DNA of 64,000 nt from Curvularia sp. ZM96 (GCA_022457065.1 JAJGBQ010000006.1:868001-932000); one strand, 5' to 3'; shown: positions 1 through 12,361, counted from the first letter of the stretch. Notes: generated by a model from the sequence alone, not told the origin. Made by a program: numbers and translations.

Positions 1-914
1 GTTAGAACTTCATTGCGTGTTGAGTATGTTAATACAGCAGCTACGCGCATTTGCATTTGCACTGTTGGAATCTATGTCTTTGATGTCCACTATTCTGATC
101 ATTCTATTATTGAAATGTAACACGTGGATACAAAAGAAAGGACCTGTCTCCGAAACTAAACGCATGAGTGAAAGAAATTGGCGTCCAAATCGCACCTTAC
201 GCTATTTCAAGTGAACTGACATTATCACTCACTCACCAAGCAAAACACGCTAAAGACGAACTCAAGCTACCTCAGCATACCATTCTGCAGACAGGATCCC
301 CGTAGATGAAGATTTGTTCAAGAGTACGACGCACGAACTAACCTTAGCAGTCCCAAATTACAGGCCGATTGGAACCTCCTAAGCGAACCCTCAAGCTGCG
401 CACGACCAGGACATCCACACTTAACAAACACAATACACGTATCAGAGGACTTCCAGACGTATATCTTCTGTCCACAACGTCTAGCAGTACCCAAGTAAAC
501 AAAAGTGACGTACCTACTCATTCGAGGTAGCACACCGTGCTGTAAGTACGGACATCCGTCTTGGCGCCGGACCTCCGTAGCGTAAACATATCCCCATGAC
601 AATCGTACCTTGCTCTAACGTATTTCATGCGCTTTCAGTCCGTTGTCCTCGTCGTCCGAGGCCTTTGTAATCGAAACTTAGTCAGGAAGCGGAGGGAGAA
701 ACTGTGGACTATGGAGATCCGAAATGCAGGTTGTTTTCGTGGATGTGAAGTCTCATTTATATAAGATACTGGCTCACTTGCCAAGTTCAGTGGCTTTTAT
801 CTCTTATGTTGAGGAAAGCCGAGTGCAAAAAAAGCCTTTGTTGCTGATTTCCTATCCCTGGCCTTGGACCTACTTTTCTGCGTTCTGTAAGAGTGCTGAG
901 GCAGAAGCGACAAT
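1..914. other. Intergenic, no gene supported
   Basis: Only short reading frames (under 100 codons) overlap one another on both strands, with no recognisable domain or credible splice pattern. The last 200 bases are probably the promoter of the MFS gene that starts at 915. Confidence 0.6.
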
Positions 915-3044
915 ATGAAGGACGAGACGCCAGCGGTGCGCGACTCGGAGAAGCAATCGCCGTTTAGCGATCACACAAGAGACGGAAAAGGCTTGGAAGA
1001 AGATGCGCACATTCAGCTATCTAGGGGACGGTTTGTTCTGGTGCTCATCGGCCTCGTTCTAGCTATTTTCCTTGTAAGAAGACACTCCCCTTGCCAACTC
1101 TGTCTTGCCAAAAAAAATCACTAACCAAAGACTGTAGGCTTCTCTTGACTTTGTAGGTGTCGACTGTATTGGTTGGGAAAGAACAAAACATACTAATCAG
1201 ACATAAACAAAAGACCATCCTCTCCACCGCCATCCCCAAAATCACGGATGAATTCCACAGCCTCGAGGACATCGCTTGGTACGGCTCCGCCTTCTTCGTC
1301 ACTACGGCTGCAACACAAGCGTCATGGGGGAAACTGTATACTTTCTTTCCGCTGAAATGGACCTACCTTGTTTCAATCGGGCTCTTTGAACTGGGGAGTG
1401 TGATATGCGGTAAGTCCGAGACTAGATTTCCAACGTTCTTTGATGAATAGCTGCTGATTTCGCTCTAGGCGCCGCACCGAGCTCGGTAGCCCTGATCATC
1501 GGTCGCGCTATATGCGGTGTCGGCGCTGCAGGTCTGTTCGCGGGCTCGTACACGATCATTGCTGTTTTGGTGTCGCCGGCCGACCGGCCAAAGTACAGTG
1601 GGCTCATGGGTGCGACATATGGTCTTGCGAGTGTGGTTGGCCCGTTGATCGGAGGTGCTTTTACGAGTAATGTTACTTGGCGATGGTGGTAAGTAAGCCT
1701 CATTATCTTCATTTCCTAGTGCAGGTTAGCTAACAGTGAGCGTAGCTTTTACATTAACCTGCCCGTCGGCGGTCTATCCTGCCTCTTTATCCTCTTCTTC
1801 TTCGCCAACGAACCGCCGAAATCTCGGCCCGGCTGGCTCGATATGCTTCGCCAGCTAGATATTGTCGGTGCGACGCTCATCATCGGTTCGATGATCTGCT
1901 TCATTCTAGCTATGCAGTGGGGCGGTACAACAAAGAGCTGGAATGACGCTGATGTCATCGGCACGATTGTCGGCTTTGCTCTCTGCCTGTTGCTGTTCAT
2001 AACGGCACAAGTATGGCAGAGTCAGAACGCTATGGTGCAGGACCGTATCATTAAGAGACGCACAGTAGCTGTTGGCTCGACGTTTTCTTTCTTGTAAGTC
2101 ACTACCGTATTTTGTGAGTGATGGAGTTCGGGACTGACCTGTGCCAGGATCAATGCCGCTTTTTCGATCGCCTTTTACTACATTCCGATCTACTTCCGTA
2201 CGTCTTTTTAGCACAGCTAGAAGGGGTATAAACCCGAGCTAATGAGCAATAGAATCCGTGTAAGGTGTATCGGCATCAACAAGCGGCATCCGTACAGTAC
2301 CTTACATCCTCGCAGTCAGTGAGTGTACTTAGACCAGCCCTCATTAAGTTCTCGCTAACCACACTTTCAGCACTATGCGTCGTCTTGGTCGGCCAGGTCA
2401 TTTCAAAAACCGGTTACGCATTCCCATGGATGATACTTGGAGCCGGTGTTACGGCCGTTGGCTCTGGCTTGATCTATACTTTTGACATTAATTCCCCGAG
2501 TTCGAAATGGATCGGCTATCAGGTACTTCACACTCACCCATTAGTTTCAAATCCGTTTGCTGATGTTTTTGACCCATAGATTCTTGCGGGACTGGGTGTT
2601 GGCGTCAGTTTCCAAGTTCCCGTCATGCTCATCCAAGCCACAACAAAGGAAGATGAGGTACCTCTAACAACAGCTACGCTTCTTTGTACGTCCGAATACC
2701 CCATCTTTCTCTTTTCCAAATGCTATTCTGACCCTTCAACAGTTATCCAAACACTGGGAGGCGCATTCGGTATCTCGGCTGCCCAGACCGCCTTTCAGAA
2801 TGTACTTCTCAAGCGTCTAGCCGTGACTGCGACTGGGCTGAACCCCGCCTTGGTGCTCCAGGCTGGTGCTAGCGAGATCAGAAGCAGATTTCCAGCCCAG
2901 TATACCCAAGGAGTACTGGAAGCGTATGTATCAGGATTCAAAGCCACTATGATTGTGGCTATCGCGTTCAGCGCTGCAGCGTTTCTTGTTGGTTTTGGGT
3001 TCCGGTTCACGACTATCAAGAAGACAACGGAGTTGGAGAATTAG
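915..3044 (+). CDS. MFS drug/toxin efflux transporter, DHA2 (14-TMS) type, with a suspicious in-frame stop
   Basis: A plasma-membrane proton antiporter of the fungal multidrug/toxin export class. Ten exons join: 915-1073, 1138-1152, 1214-1409, 1469-1688, 1746-2093, 2148-2197, 2265-2318, 2371-2522, 2580-2685 and 2743-3044, giving about 533 residues. Seen: a hydrophilic N-terminus; the first helix followed by the ASLDFTILSTAIP motif, which is completed only by the 15-nt exon 2; the WYGSAFF segment; a motif-C-like GLASVVGPLIGG; WRWCFYINLP; and a late LLFIQTLGGAFG helix. If exon 7 instead starts at the better-placed acceptor (2253), codon 2261-2263 is TAA inside the usual QSV-x-G motif. Using the acceptor ending at 2264 removes the stop and four or five residues. 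The gene is therefore either a slightly shortened transporter or a recent nonsense allele. It lies tail to tail with a Zn2Cys6 regulator. The family call is firm; the substrate is unknown. Confidence 0.85.
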
Positions 3045-3180
3045 GGAAGGATCGGCTTGCCCAATGAAGTTCTCCGGAATTCTTTTTTCGGATAAGGAAT
3101 CAATGGCTACACGAGCGATGGAGTAAACTAGATTATCTGTAAAATTAGCAGAGCGACAATTATGCAATCCCTTATAAAGA

Positions 3181-5517
3181 CTAATTCCAGGTCTCCCACT
3201 GCCCCAGCGCTCCCCAATCGATACCAGCATCGTTAACATCCCCGCTTGTACCGGGACCACTGCAAAGCTCAGGAAAGCCCACTCCCTCGAAGCCATTCAA
3301 TCCTGTGCCAGAGAACAGATCCAAGTCAAGGTCCATTGCCAGCTGATCATTCGCAGGTGTCACTTCTTCTACCGTCCTTGGATCCAGAATCGTGTCAATA
3401 ATCTTTGTAAAGAACCTGCTCGCCTTACGGAAGAGGTTGTAATTCGCTTCGCCATGCCTTGCCCCGGAGTTTTCCATGTACACAGCAGCATCAAGGTGCG
3501 AGATGAGCACACTGAGCATCCGGATGATTTCTGAGCGGGAAACTTCAGGCGGAAATTGCTGGCCGGTTTGGTGCTGCTCTCGGAGTGCTGCCGCCAGGAC
3601 CGAAGCAGCTGGAATCCCAAAGAGCAGGACGCAATGTAGCATATCGCGATGCGCATCGTAGGACCGCTCCCGTATCGGACCCAGAATGAGTGTGTTGGAC
3701 AGTAGATCAACTGAAACGCGTAACAAAGCTGTGTTGAGGGTCAAGGGGCCGTTTTCGAGTAGCTTTTGGATCATGAATTCGTTGTACTGATACGTTAGAT
3801 GAACGCCGCACAGCACAAGACACACTTTGTTGGGAACATCTTCTTCCCAGCATGTCTTACGGTAACGCATGTGCTCCGGTAAGGTAGCCCAAGACGCGGC
3901 TATGCGCTGAGATAATTCTCTGCAAATGCGTTAGTGAAAGTTGAAAATTGTCGTTGGGAAACACGTACAGGAGTTGGGCTCTCGCGTTGTCATCGATCTT
4001 GATGAAGGAAAATTGGGATATCTCTTCACGAATCTCAAGCGCCATGTAGCGCAGGCGCTGGAAACATGTCAGTTTGTTTGAATGTTTGGGTGATGATGAG
4101 ATGACATACGATCCATGAGGCCCGAAGCCATCTGCCTTTGGTGTCCCAGCCATCGGCACGCAACGCTTGTATGGCAGTCTTTAGCGTTTCTTCATTACCC
4201 GTCAACTCATCGTCAGAGAGATCGAGCGGCAAGTGGGCATCAGCATATCTCTTGCTGATTCTTACTGGGCGACCCAGGAAGGTGGAGATAGATTTGTCTT
4301 GGCTGTAGGCTGCGAAAAAGACTCTGCGGCGAGTTTCTGCCAACCAAGTTGGTGCTTGGGCGCATTTCCTGTCTTGATGAATGCCGAGCGCATATACTTG
4401 CGTAGCCAACTCCCCAATGCGTCTCCAAGCTGGTGGACCTGTGGAGGTCGACGTCAGCCATGTTGAAAAATGGGTTTTGCATATCTACTTGCCTGCGTAT
4501 CCGCACATCATTATCGTAAACACGTAGTTCTCGTAGTACATCCAAATCGTGATGTCATTGACTGTGGCAAGCATTGTGGTAAGGAACAAACAAGTGGTGC
4601 TTGTGCGAAGCAGCTCATCAGTAAAGCGCAGCTTCATGGCTTTGTTGCTGACATCTCTGTAACCGAAGGTGAGTGAGCGACCAGCACTGGCAAGCAAGAA
4701 ACCGATGAGGTCGAAGCGCACATTTTCACCTGAACATAGTATATGAAAATCGCGGGCTTCGAGAGACTGAGATATCGTCAAAGGCCGTGCAGTGGCCTCT
4801 AGGACTTGAGCTATTAGTTGTGGGCTTGGCTCTTTGCGTCGCAGGTCGTGCTTGTCGACAACAGCTTCAAGCGCATTGATGGCGTCGACGGCTAGTGGTG
4901 CAGGTATTACACCTGCTTCGTTGTATGCATAATGCCAGATTACGAGTTCCTTTATCATGTCGTAGTGTCGAAAGACGCTGAGCACATTGTGTGCCATTTG
5001 ATATCTCATTGATTTTGACAAAGTGTGCTGGTGCGTGAGTTCTCGATCTGATCTATCTGATGCGACAGATTCTTCCCGCTCGCGCAGTTGGCCTGGCTCT
5101 TCATCCTGATTGAGCAAGACGGCGTAAGATCCAGGGCCAAGAAACCCTGGATGATAGACATCAGCAGCAACGGCATCGGCAAGTTTCTCACTATGTGGAG
5201 ATGTTGGCGCGGGCAAGACATTAACAGAGTCGGGATTCCTTCTTGTTGGGCGTCTGCATGTGTCAGTCTTTAGCTTGATTATGTTGGTCTTGACCCTTCA
5301 GCACTTTCGTTTGGTAGGACGCAACGCGCCTGATTCTGAGTCATGGGAAAGAGGGCGTGGTCTGGTAAGGGGTGCAGGATGATAAAAGCAGCGATCCTCA
5401 ATTCCACGCTGTCGGCATCGGTCGCACTTTGGGTGGCCGTGATCACATTTTGTTTTGTTCAGCCTGCAGGGTTCACAGGAAGCGGGCTTTCCATTGCGCC
5501 TGCTGCTATTGGCATCC
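3181..5517 (-). CDS. Zn2Cys6 transcription factor with fungal-specific TF domain; 5' end not resolved
   Basis: A nuclear DNA-binding regulator. Exons on the minus strand: 5517-5305, 5253-4493, 4438-4110, 4057-3969 and 3919-3181, about 709 residues without the first exon. The most 5' exon that can be supported encodes a complete binuclear zinc cluster with spacing C-x2-C-x6-C-x6-C-x2-C-x8-C, starting SCEPCRLNKTKC and followed by FYHPAPLTRP. The rest is the helical regulatory domain; a conserved segment is RRIGELATQVYALGIHQD and then ETRRRVFFAAYSQDKSIST. No ATG lies in frame in the 5517-5305 exon, so a short upstream exon (perhaps within 5520-5700) is missing. Intron 5304-5254 has a weak GTGCTG donor, and intron 4492-4439 begins GCAAGT, a GC-AG intron. 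The gene is convergent with the MFS exporter; that it regulates the exporter is inference. Confidence 0.8.
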
Positions 5518-7419
5518 CTGGTTTGTTAGTATGGAGCCATGAGGACGTCTGTGGTAGGTTTACATATTCCCGGATGCAGCCAGTAGCAAAGAAGCCACTC
5601 GTTGGTATAAAAGTGACTGTGGAGAAAACGCCTCGCTGCAGTGTCAGAGGGTGAGCCATCTCGTGTCGTGACACGGGTGGCCTTGGAGTAGGAACGTTAT
5701 CGATAAACCACGGTCTAGGCCGCTCTTTCTTGTTTCCAGAGCCAATGAAGCTTGGCATGTACTGTGTACATATCGTACACCTAGCATGCAAAGAACTTCC
5801 TGTTAGATGGTTGGCACGTGACATGGTTGTTGGATCAGGTCGACAAGTGGACGTTCGTACTGGCCAGCTGTTCTCTGGTCTTCATCGTTGCAGGAACCGT
5901 TCGGTCAGCGTTTTGACTCAGTGCCTACTAACAAGTCGATAATATTGCAAGAGATCATAGTTGAATCTTAGCCTGTTCCTTGGTGCTGTGCTACTAGAAG
6001 ACATTCTGTGGTAAGTAATTACCTTTTACTGAGGTAATGGCATTCTAAACACATATTCGCAGGTGTTAGAATTCTCCTAGTAGCTGAGGGAGAGATAGTA
6101 TGTAGCAGGCTGAAAGTGATGTTCATATACATTTTTCGTTTCGATTGTAACTGCTAAGAAGTCACCATTCCAATCTAAACGGCAAGTTGTTGGGTTGCGC
6201 AACGAGACATGACGCTAGTCGCCGAAACTAGCAGATCGGTGTGATTGCTATATTCGTCAAAAGTGGAACAATGTGGGTATAGCATGCAGGAGCCAGGAGA
6301 AAAGAAAGGGACGGGCAAAGACCCGTATCGAAAATGTTTGATTGTTTCTCAACACGATGCTTCAAGGACCAACGTAGTAGCGGATATTTGAGGTTGAGCG
6401 CTTTTGGCCTGGCGCGGCTTGGCAGACTTTTTGGTGGTAGTGGTGATGATATTCGACAGCATGCTGCTTCCGTCACGATTAATCATGTCATTGATTTGTC
6501 AACGCATGCATCTCTCACCATCCGTGTACGCGTACGTGTTGGAGTCAAGTGAAGTGGATACAACAAACTGTGGCTGGCTGGTGTGATTGTTGTCCCTTTT
6601 CAGTCAATTAAGCACAGCTGTGCTTGGCAAGCTGTGCTTCAGCGACGGTGAGATTGATGGTAAGCTTACAGCACAGCGCCCTGCTGGCGGCAGCGATGGG
6701 CAAAACAAGTCGTCGTATCCAGGCGGTGACGTGCGAGGTTGGGGTACTCGTTCCTTGAGTGGACCGGGTTGGTGAAGCAGAAAAGCGGGACCGGTTGGTG
6801 ACGATCCGCAGGCGTGTTTGGGCACGCGATGGCCTTGGCGGGCAGGCGCGACTGGCCACTTGCGAGCTGGCCTGGTGGCACGCACATGACATCACTCGGG
6901 CAGTGTTCGCAGAGCTCACCCAGAAGGACGTCCGGGGCGGGCGATGCACACAGCACCGCAAAGGCGACGCCGACGCTGAGACGAATGCGGCATCTTGGTA
7001 ACGTGGCCGTGCAGCAGAAACTCGGGCTTGGCCATGTTTTGACACTCGGCGGCACAATGGTCAGGGACATGTGTTAGATGGCTGGCCCACTTTCCCCTGG
7101 CAACCAAGCCCTGCCGCGCGACACAGCCCGTCTTGCCCAAACTTCATTCATCGTCATCACTGCCCACCCACGGCTCGTCAAAGCCAGGCCTGCCCGCCCT
7201 TCTTTTTCTTCCCCTTGATAATTGACCGAACTCTCTCGGCCTTTGCTGCTCCTTTGCACACCCACGGATCGTCCGCCAATCCCTCGCCCTCCTCACCGGC
7301 CAATTGCCGCCGTTGCTGCTCCCGCTACTTGCCCACCACTGCGCTTGGCTGTCGACAGCTCATATACCTGCTAGCTCTGCCGCTGCGCCTGGCCATCTGA
7401 CTTTGTTCCCCTCGCAGCA
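5518..7419. other. Intergenic, no gene supported
   Basis: Contains the unresolved 5' exon and promoter of the zinc cluster gene (about 5520-5900) and the promoter and leader of the calcium exchanger. A stretch at about 6600-7080 has overlapping open frames on both strands (up to 149 codons at 6608-7057), but they match nothing and lack splice logic. From about 7080 to 7420 the plus strand is pyrimidine-rich, as in many fungal leaders. Confidence 0.5.
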
Positions 7420-9036
7420 ATGAGTAAGTCTCCCCGGCCCTTCTGATCATTGTCGCTTGTCGGGCCCTGCTTCTACCCGCCACTTGGTTTACCCGCCGAC
7501 ACTGCGTGGCTGCGCCTCACTCCAAGAGCGCGCCATCAACCTTTCATCCGTTGCCCTTCTTGTCGCCTTATCACACCGTCTCGCTGACCCGCCGCCTTGG
7601 CAGAAAACATAAAGAGAGACTTTCACCGTCACGGACGCGCTTCCAGTTACCCCCAGCAGACGATGCCAGAGCCCGCCAACGGCCGCTTCCACGATGAGCA
7701 CACCCCGCTCATCGGCCGCACCCAGAACTACGCAAACGAATCGCGCGTCAAGACACTGCCCAAGCACGTCTTGCACCTCATCTACGCCACCCTCGCCAGC
7801 AACTATGTCAACGTCCTCCTCATCTTCGTGCCCATCGGCATCGCTTCCGGTGCCCTGTCCTGGAACCCGACGGTGGTCTTCATCCTCAACTTCATTGCAA
7901 TTATCCCGCTCGCTGCGCTCCTGAGCTTTGCTACTGAAGAGCTCTCTGCAAAGCTCGGCCAAACCCTCGGTGGCTTGATGAATGCGACATTCGGAAATGC
8001 CGTTGAACTCATTGTAAGTGCGCGCGCATCGAATGCGCCGTCGCAGTCGCTGACCTTGACAGGTGTCGATCGTTGCTCTCCGACAGGGCGAAATCAGAGT
8101 TGTACAGGCCAGCATGCTTGGTAGCATTCTGTCCAACATCCTTCTTGTAGGTCATATCTCGCAAACTTCCCACGACTCACCTCTGACTGGCTCTAGGTCC
8201 TCGGATGTTGCTTCCTCGCCGCTGGCATTAGGGAGCGCGAAAGCCGTTTCAATGAAACCGTCGCGTCGACAATGTCCTCGCTCATGGCTGTCGCATCCGC
8301 GTCGCTCATCATCCCTGCTACTCTGTACGCCGTCATGCACGGCGACAACCAAAAGGACAACTTGGAGACGGACAAGAACATCCTTGTCCTCTCCCACGGC
8401 ACCTCCATTATCCTGCTCATCATCTACGTCCTCTACCTTTACTTCCAGCTCTACTCCCACCACAGCCTGTTTGCCGATGTCGAGAGCCAAGAGGGTGGCA
8501 GCGAGGAAGAGCCCGAAATCCTTTCGCCCACTGCCGCTGGTATCGCATTGGTCCTCGTCACCGTTCTTGTCGCCGTCTGCGCCGAGTACCTGGTCGACAG
8601 TATCGATTCCATCGTCGAATCTGCACACATCAGCAAGACATTCGTCGGTCTGATTTTGATCCCAATTGTCGGAAACGCCGCTGAGCACGTCACGGCTGTT
8701 GTTGTTGCTTACAAGGGCAAGATGGACCTCGCCATCAACGTTGCCATTGGTTCCTCGATGCAAATCGCCCTCTTCGTCACTCCCTTCCTCGTCATCCTCG
8801 GCTGGATCATCCACGAGCCCATGACCCTCCACTTCCAGGGTTTCGAGACCATGATCTTCTTCATCTCCGTCTTGATTGTCAACTACCTCATTCAGGACGG
8901 AAAGAGCAACTACCTCGAGGGCGCCATGTGCATTGGTATCTACGCCATCATTGCACTTGCCTTTTACATCTACCCGGACAATGCCGCCGGTAACATCACA
9001 AGCGATGTTGTCAGGCGCTTCTTCGCTGTCAGCTAG
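7420..9036 (+). CDS. vcx1: Vacuolar Ca2+/H+ exchanger (CAX/VCX1 family)
   Basis: Moves Ca2+ into the vacuole in exchange for protons. Exons 7420-7423, 7604-8013, 8063-8146 and 8197-9036 give 445 residues, the usual size for the family. The first coding exon is only ATGA before a GTAAGT donor; the next exon restores MKNIKRDFHR. This start is chosen because it is the only ATG whose splice gives an open frame through the conserved N-terminal region. Both cation-binding repeats are present: GNAVELI in the first half, whose next residues come from exon 3, and GNAAEHVTAV in the second half. A hydrophilic acidic loop (about residues 240-260, VESQEGGSEEEPEI) separates the two halves, as in other CAX proteins. 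Multiple membrane segments follow to the C-terminus. Identity is firm at family level; VCX1 is the closest yeast name. Confidence 0.92.
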
Positions 9037-9764
9037 ATGACGACCTTTTCTTTTTCTTTGTTCTGATCCATCTTCAAGCCCACGTGTAGCCTGCAAGCCA
9101 GGCGCATTTGCGCGCTCGATGCCAAACAAATCTGCAACCGAAACGCCAATTCCCCAATTTCCTTATCTTGCTGTACAAAACAAAGTATAGAGAGCCATAC
9201 GCCCTCTTCTTATGTATAATTTCCTAGTCATCTGCTTCCTTTTTTCCCTTAGATTGTGTCGTATTGGGTGGATTTCCTTGTCTTTCTCCTTGTAAGAGTA
9301 TCTGTGGGGCGGTGTAGCTGGTCTTGGCGTTTTCACTGCTTGTGGCAGTGCTGCGGGAATAAGCGAAGTGTGGCTGATCGATCGCGTCCGTCCGTCCGGT
9401 CCGTGCTCGATCGCCAAGCGGATCGAGTCCATGGGGACGGATCTGTATTTGTCCATGTTAAGGGGACAAACAAAACGTATCTTGCACAAATTGAAACTAA
9501 AAAAAAGTTTAATTGAAACGTGTGGTCGTGTGTCTCTGGCCTTGCGAGCGTGCCAACTGCTACTCGTATTCATTCCAACATCCAAACGGCGTCGGACGGT
9601 CCCCGGACCCTCGGCCTCGGACAATCAACGGCCTTACAATACATCAATCTGACGGCCTGCCTCCCTTGGTAACAATCACGAGGCTAAGCTGGACAAGTTT
9701 CTGCACTGCCCTGCTGGTATTTTCCCTCTCTCCACTTGATCCGATTCGCCCCATGTCCTATGCC
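9037..9764. other. Convergent 3' intergenic region
   Basis: Lies between the stop codons of the calcium exchanger (plus) and the GH81 gene (minus), so it holds the two 3' untranslated regions. The open frames here are short and unsupported. Confidence 0.6.
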
Positions 9765-12361
9765 TTATTTTCCGCCTTTGGCAAACTCGCCCAGCGCCGC
9801 AGCCCACATGAGGTACCATGTCCGACTCGCTCCAGCATCAATCCATTGTTCGTCCCAGAACCCGTCCACTCCGTCGCGGAAAAATGCGTAGCTGGCCTTG
9901 GGATCCACAATGGCCAAGTTGGCATAGAGAACAGATCGCCAGCCACCTGTTTGTTGCATCACTTTAGCAACCGTTCCCAAAATCCAATAGATATAAAGAG
10001 TAGCGGGGTGAAATGCCTACCATCTACATTTGCCCTTCCTTCGCTGAAGAACCTGTCCCACTCCTCTTTCACAAACGTCCGAGGGCGGATGAGCGACGTG
10101 ACCGGGGAAATGGGTGCCATGTGCACGCCGTGGATGAGTTCAGGTGCTAGCCCAAAGAATGCTATTACCCGTTCTCTGTCAGCAGTGCTTCTATAGGTCA
10201 GAAAAGCTTGAATATCTGTGGACCCCTGACGCAGTGTGCTTATCTCAAGAGGTCACAGCTTATAACAGATACGAGTGGTGCTATGCCGGGCATACATACT
10301 CGCATAGTTGACCTTGTTCTCAAATAAAGTGCCACAGACTTTGTTCTGGACGTAGCGGCTGGGGTGATTCGGGTTGCCCATCTGCAAGTAGATGTATGTC
10401 TTGTACGAGCGGGCCTGAATAGCGAGCATTAGATTGCCTGTTGGTTTCTTTCTCGTCAGTACAACCTTTTTCCAATTACTCATACGCGCGCAAAACGTAC
10501 CTCTCTTCTCCATATTCACATCCCCAATGATTCTCCCCCACATCTTCATTGCAAAGCTGGAAAACGCATCTTCTCCAGTACTTTCCATGTCTTTGCCATC
10601 AGGGCTCTCGAATAGGCCTTTAGACCAGCTGTGGCCATGCCACCAGTCAAACGCCCGGAAGAACGGATAGTCTCGGCTGTTGTAGTCGCTTTCCGCAAAG
10701 TCCTTGACCAACATATTCGTCCACGCCTTACTGTCCCCACGATACACCCACTCTGGATCCAAGTACCCAATGACAGCGGCTGTGTAGACGAAGTACGCAT
10801 AATGGAAGTGATGATCGTTGTAGTACGTATTTCTAAAGTCGGCCGACGGATCTGTAAAGCCAGCCGATGAGACAACTCCCTTCCAGCTGTCATCGTAGTA
10901 AAGCGCATGTCGTTGCTGGTTCTCGACATATTTGGAAAACTCGTGTTTGAGTTTAGTCAGGCCTGCGCTCGCAATGGCGTCATGATTCAGAACATCTTGG
11001 ATGATCCACACAATGGTCGCAAATTTGGCAAGAGCTTTACCTGCATAGTACACCGTCTCTTGGGGTATGCGCTCCGACATCGCGCGGCGGAGGTCGCGCT
11101 CTGCTACAGCTGTGATCAGGGCGAGGACTTCGGGCGGGTAACGTACACTGGTGTTGAAGCCCATACTAAGGTTCCAGGGTCCGAAGTGCATAGTCACAGG
11201 AATGTTGGGCTCGACAAACGTCAGGCGCTCAGCCCAAACGGCTGTTGCTATACCTTTCGTCGTGGTGCGTAGCTGCAGGTTGGTGATATGCGTTCGCATG
11301 TCTGGGTCTAGGGATTGTATGTGGTGCGGCAGGATAAACATCAGCAATGGGGAGCGACCAATCTTGGTATACTGGAACGTGTAACTCCCTTTACCGTCCG
11401 GTGCGACAGCAGAGAGCTTGGCTTCACAGACGAATGCGCCCGACGCCCGGTCGTACATTGCTTCTCCTTCATGCCCCAATGGATTTTTCGCTACTTGGAT
11501 CGTACCTTTGAAGCCTGGCGGACCAAGCAGTGTGTGCTTGTCAAGCCACCGAAACTTTGCAGCATCGTAATCAATGTCGATGACAGGGTTGACATATACA
11601 ACCCAACGATGGCCGGCCTTATCGTTGAGTCGATATTTGGCAGTCCGTCCTAGCATGGTTGGGCCTACCATGTCCACAAAGCCGCGGCCGCCAGTCTGAA
11701 TCATTGGTGTTGCATCTCTGTACCCAGCAGTGATGAAACTCATTCCTTGGACGACTGGAAAAGTGATCTTGGGCTCATGCGGAATCGAACGAGGCCCGAG
11801 GTTGATGTTGACAGAGAAGGGAAGGTGTGTATCAGTAGTGAGAGTGGTCCTCGCATCGAGCTCGACCGCTGTGAGAACAATGTTTTGTCGGTGTGGTGGA
11901 TTGGTGTAACTATTGGCAGACTCGCCAGATTCAAACACCAAGTCAGTCTCCTCGACATGGCTCACACACATACCCCATGTCTGCACCATACCCGCTTCCG
12001 CGAGGCCCTTGCCCCACCAGATACTGTATGGATGCGTCCAGATGGGTTGGTTTTGTTTCCCTAGAAAGGCATTGGCATAGAACTTGTTTGTATGCAAAGT
12101 CGTCAAGTCGTCATCTTCCACTCCCTTAAGAGGTACTGGGTGGTGACGACCAATTGGTATCTGTGGGAGTATGTTGTCTTCTTGTATTGGCGTGAAGATG
12201 TCATCGGCTGTACTTTCTTCTGGCATGAATGATGCGTTGTAGCCGAGGGAGCTTCTGATGCTGTTGCGGGCAGCGCGCCATGGTCCGAAACGAGGTTCTC
12301 TCTTGGGAGGGTCCGAAGCTTGTGAGGGAAGGTCCGTCGGTCGAGATTGAGCTGGACCCAT
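9765..12361 (-). CDS. GH81 endo-1,3-beta-glucanase, apparently without signal peptide
   Basis: Hydrolyses internal beta-1,3 bonds of glucan; family members act in septum separation, spore release or glucan turnover. Exons 12361-10501, 10437-10300, 10161-10021 and 9946-9765 give 773 residues. Seen: the N-terminal beta-sandwich region beginning near PIWTHPYSIWW; the catalytic barrel with DDHHFHYAYFVYTAA, DWWHGHSWSKG and the acidic motif ESTGEDAFSSFAMK, which holds the expected catalytic glutamates; and a C-terminal FFGLAPELIHGVHMAPISP block that appears only after splicing. The N-terminus (MGPAQSRPTDLPSQ) is polar and proline-rich with no hydrophobic stretch, so this looks like the non-secreted (yeast Acf2/Eng2-like) branch unless an upstream exon has been missed. 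Confidence 0.9.

Noticed and set aside
6608..7057. 149-codon minus-strand frame, with other frames open on both strands
   Set aside because: GC-rich stretch open in several frames at once; no family similarity, no consistent exon structure.
8152..9129. 325-codon minus-strand open frame
   Set aside because: Exact antisense of the Ca2+/H+ exchanger; its acidic, low-complexity translation is an artefact of codon bias on the plus strand.
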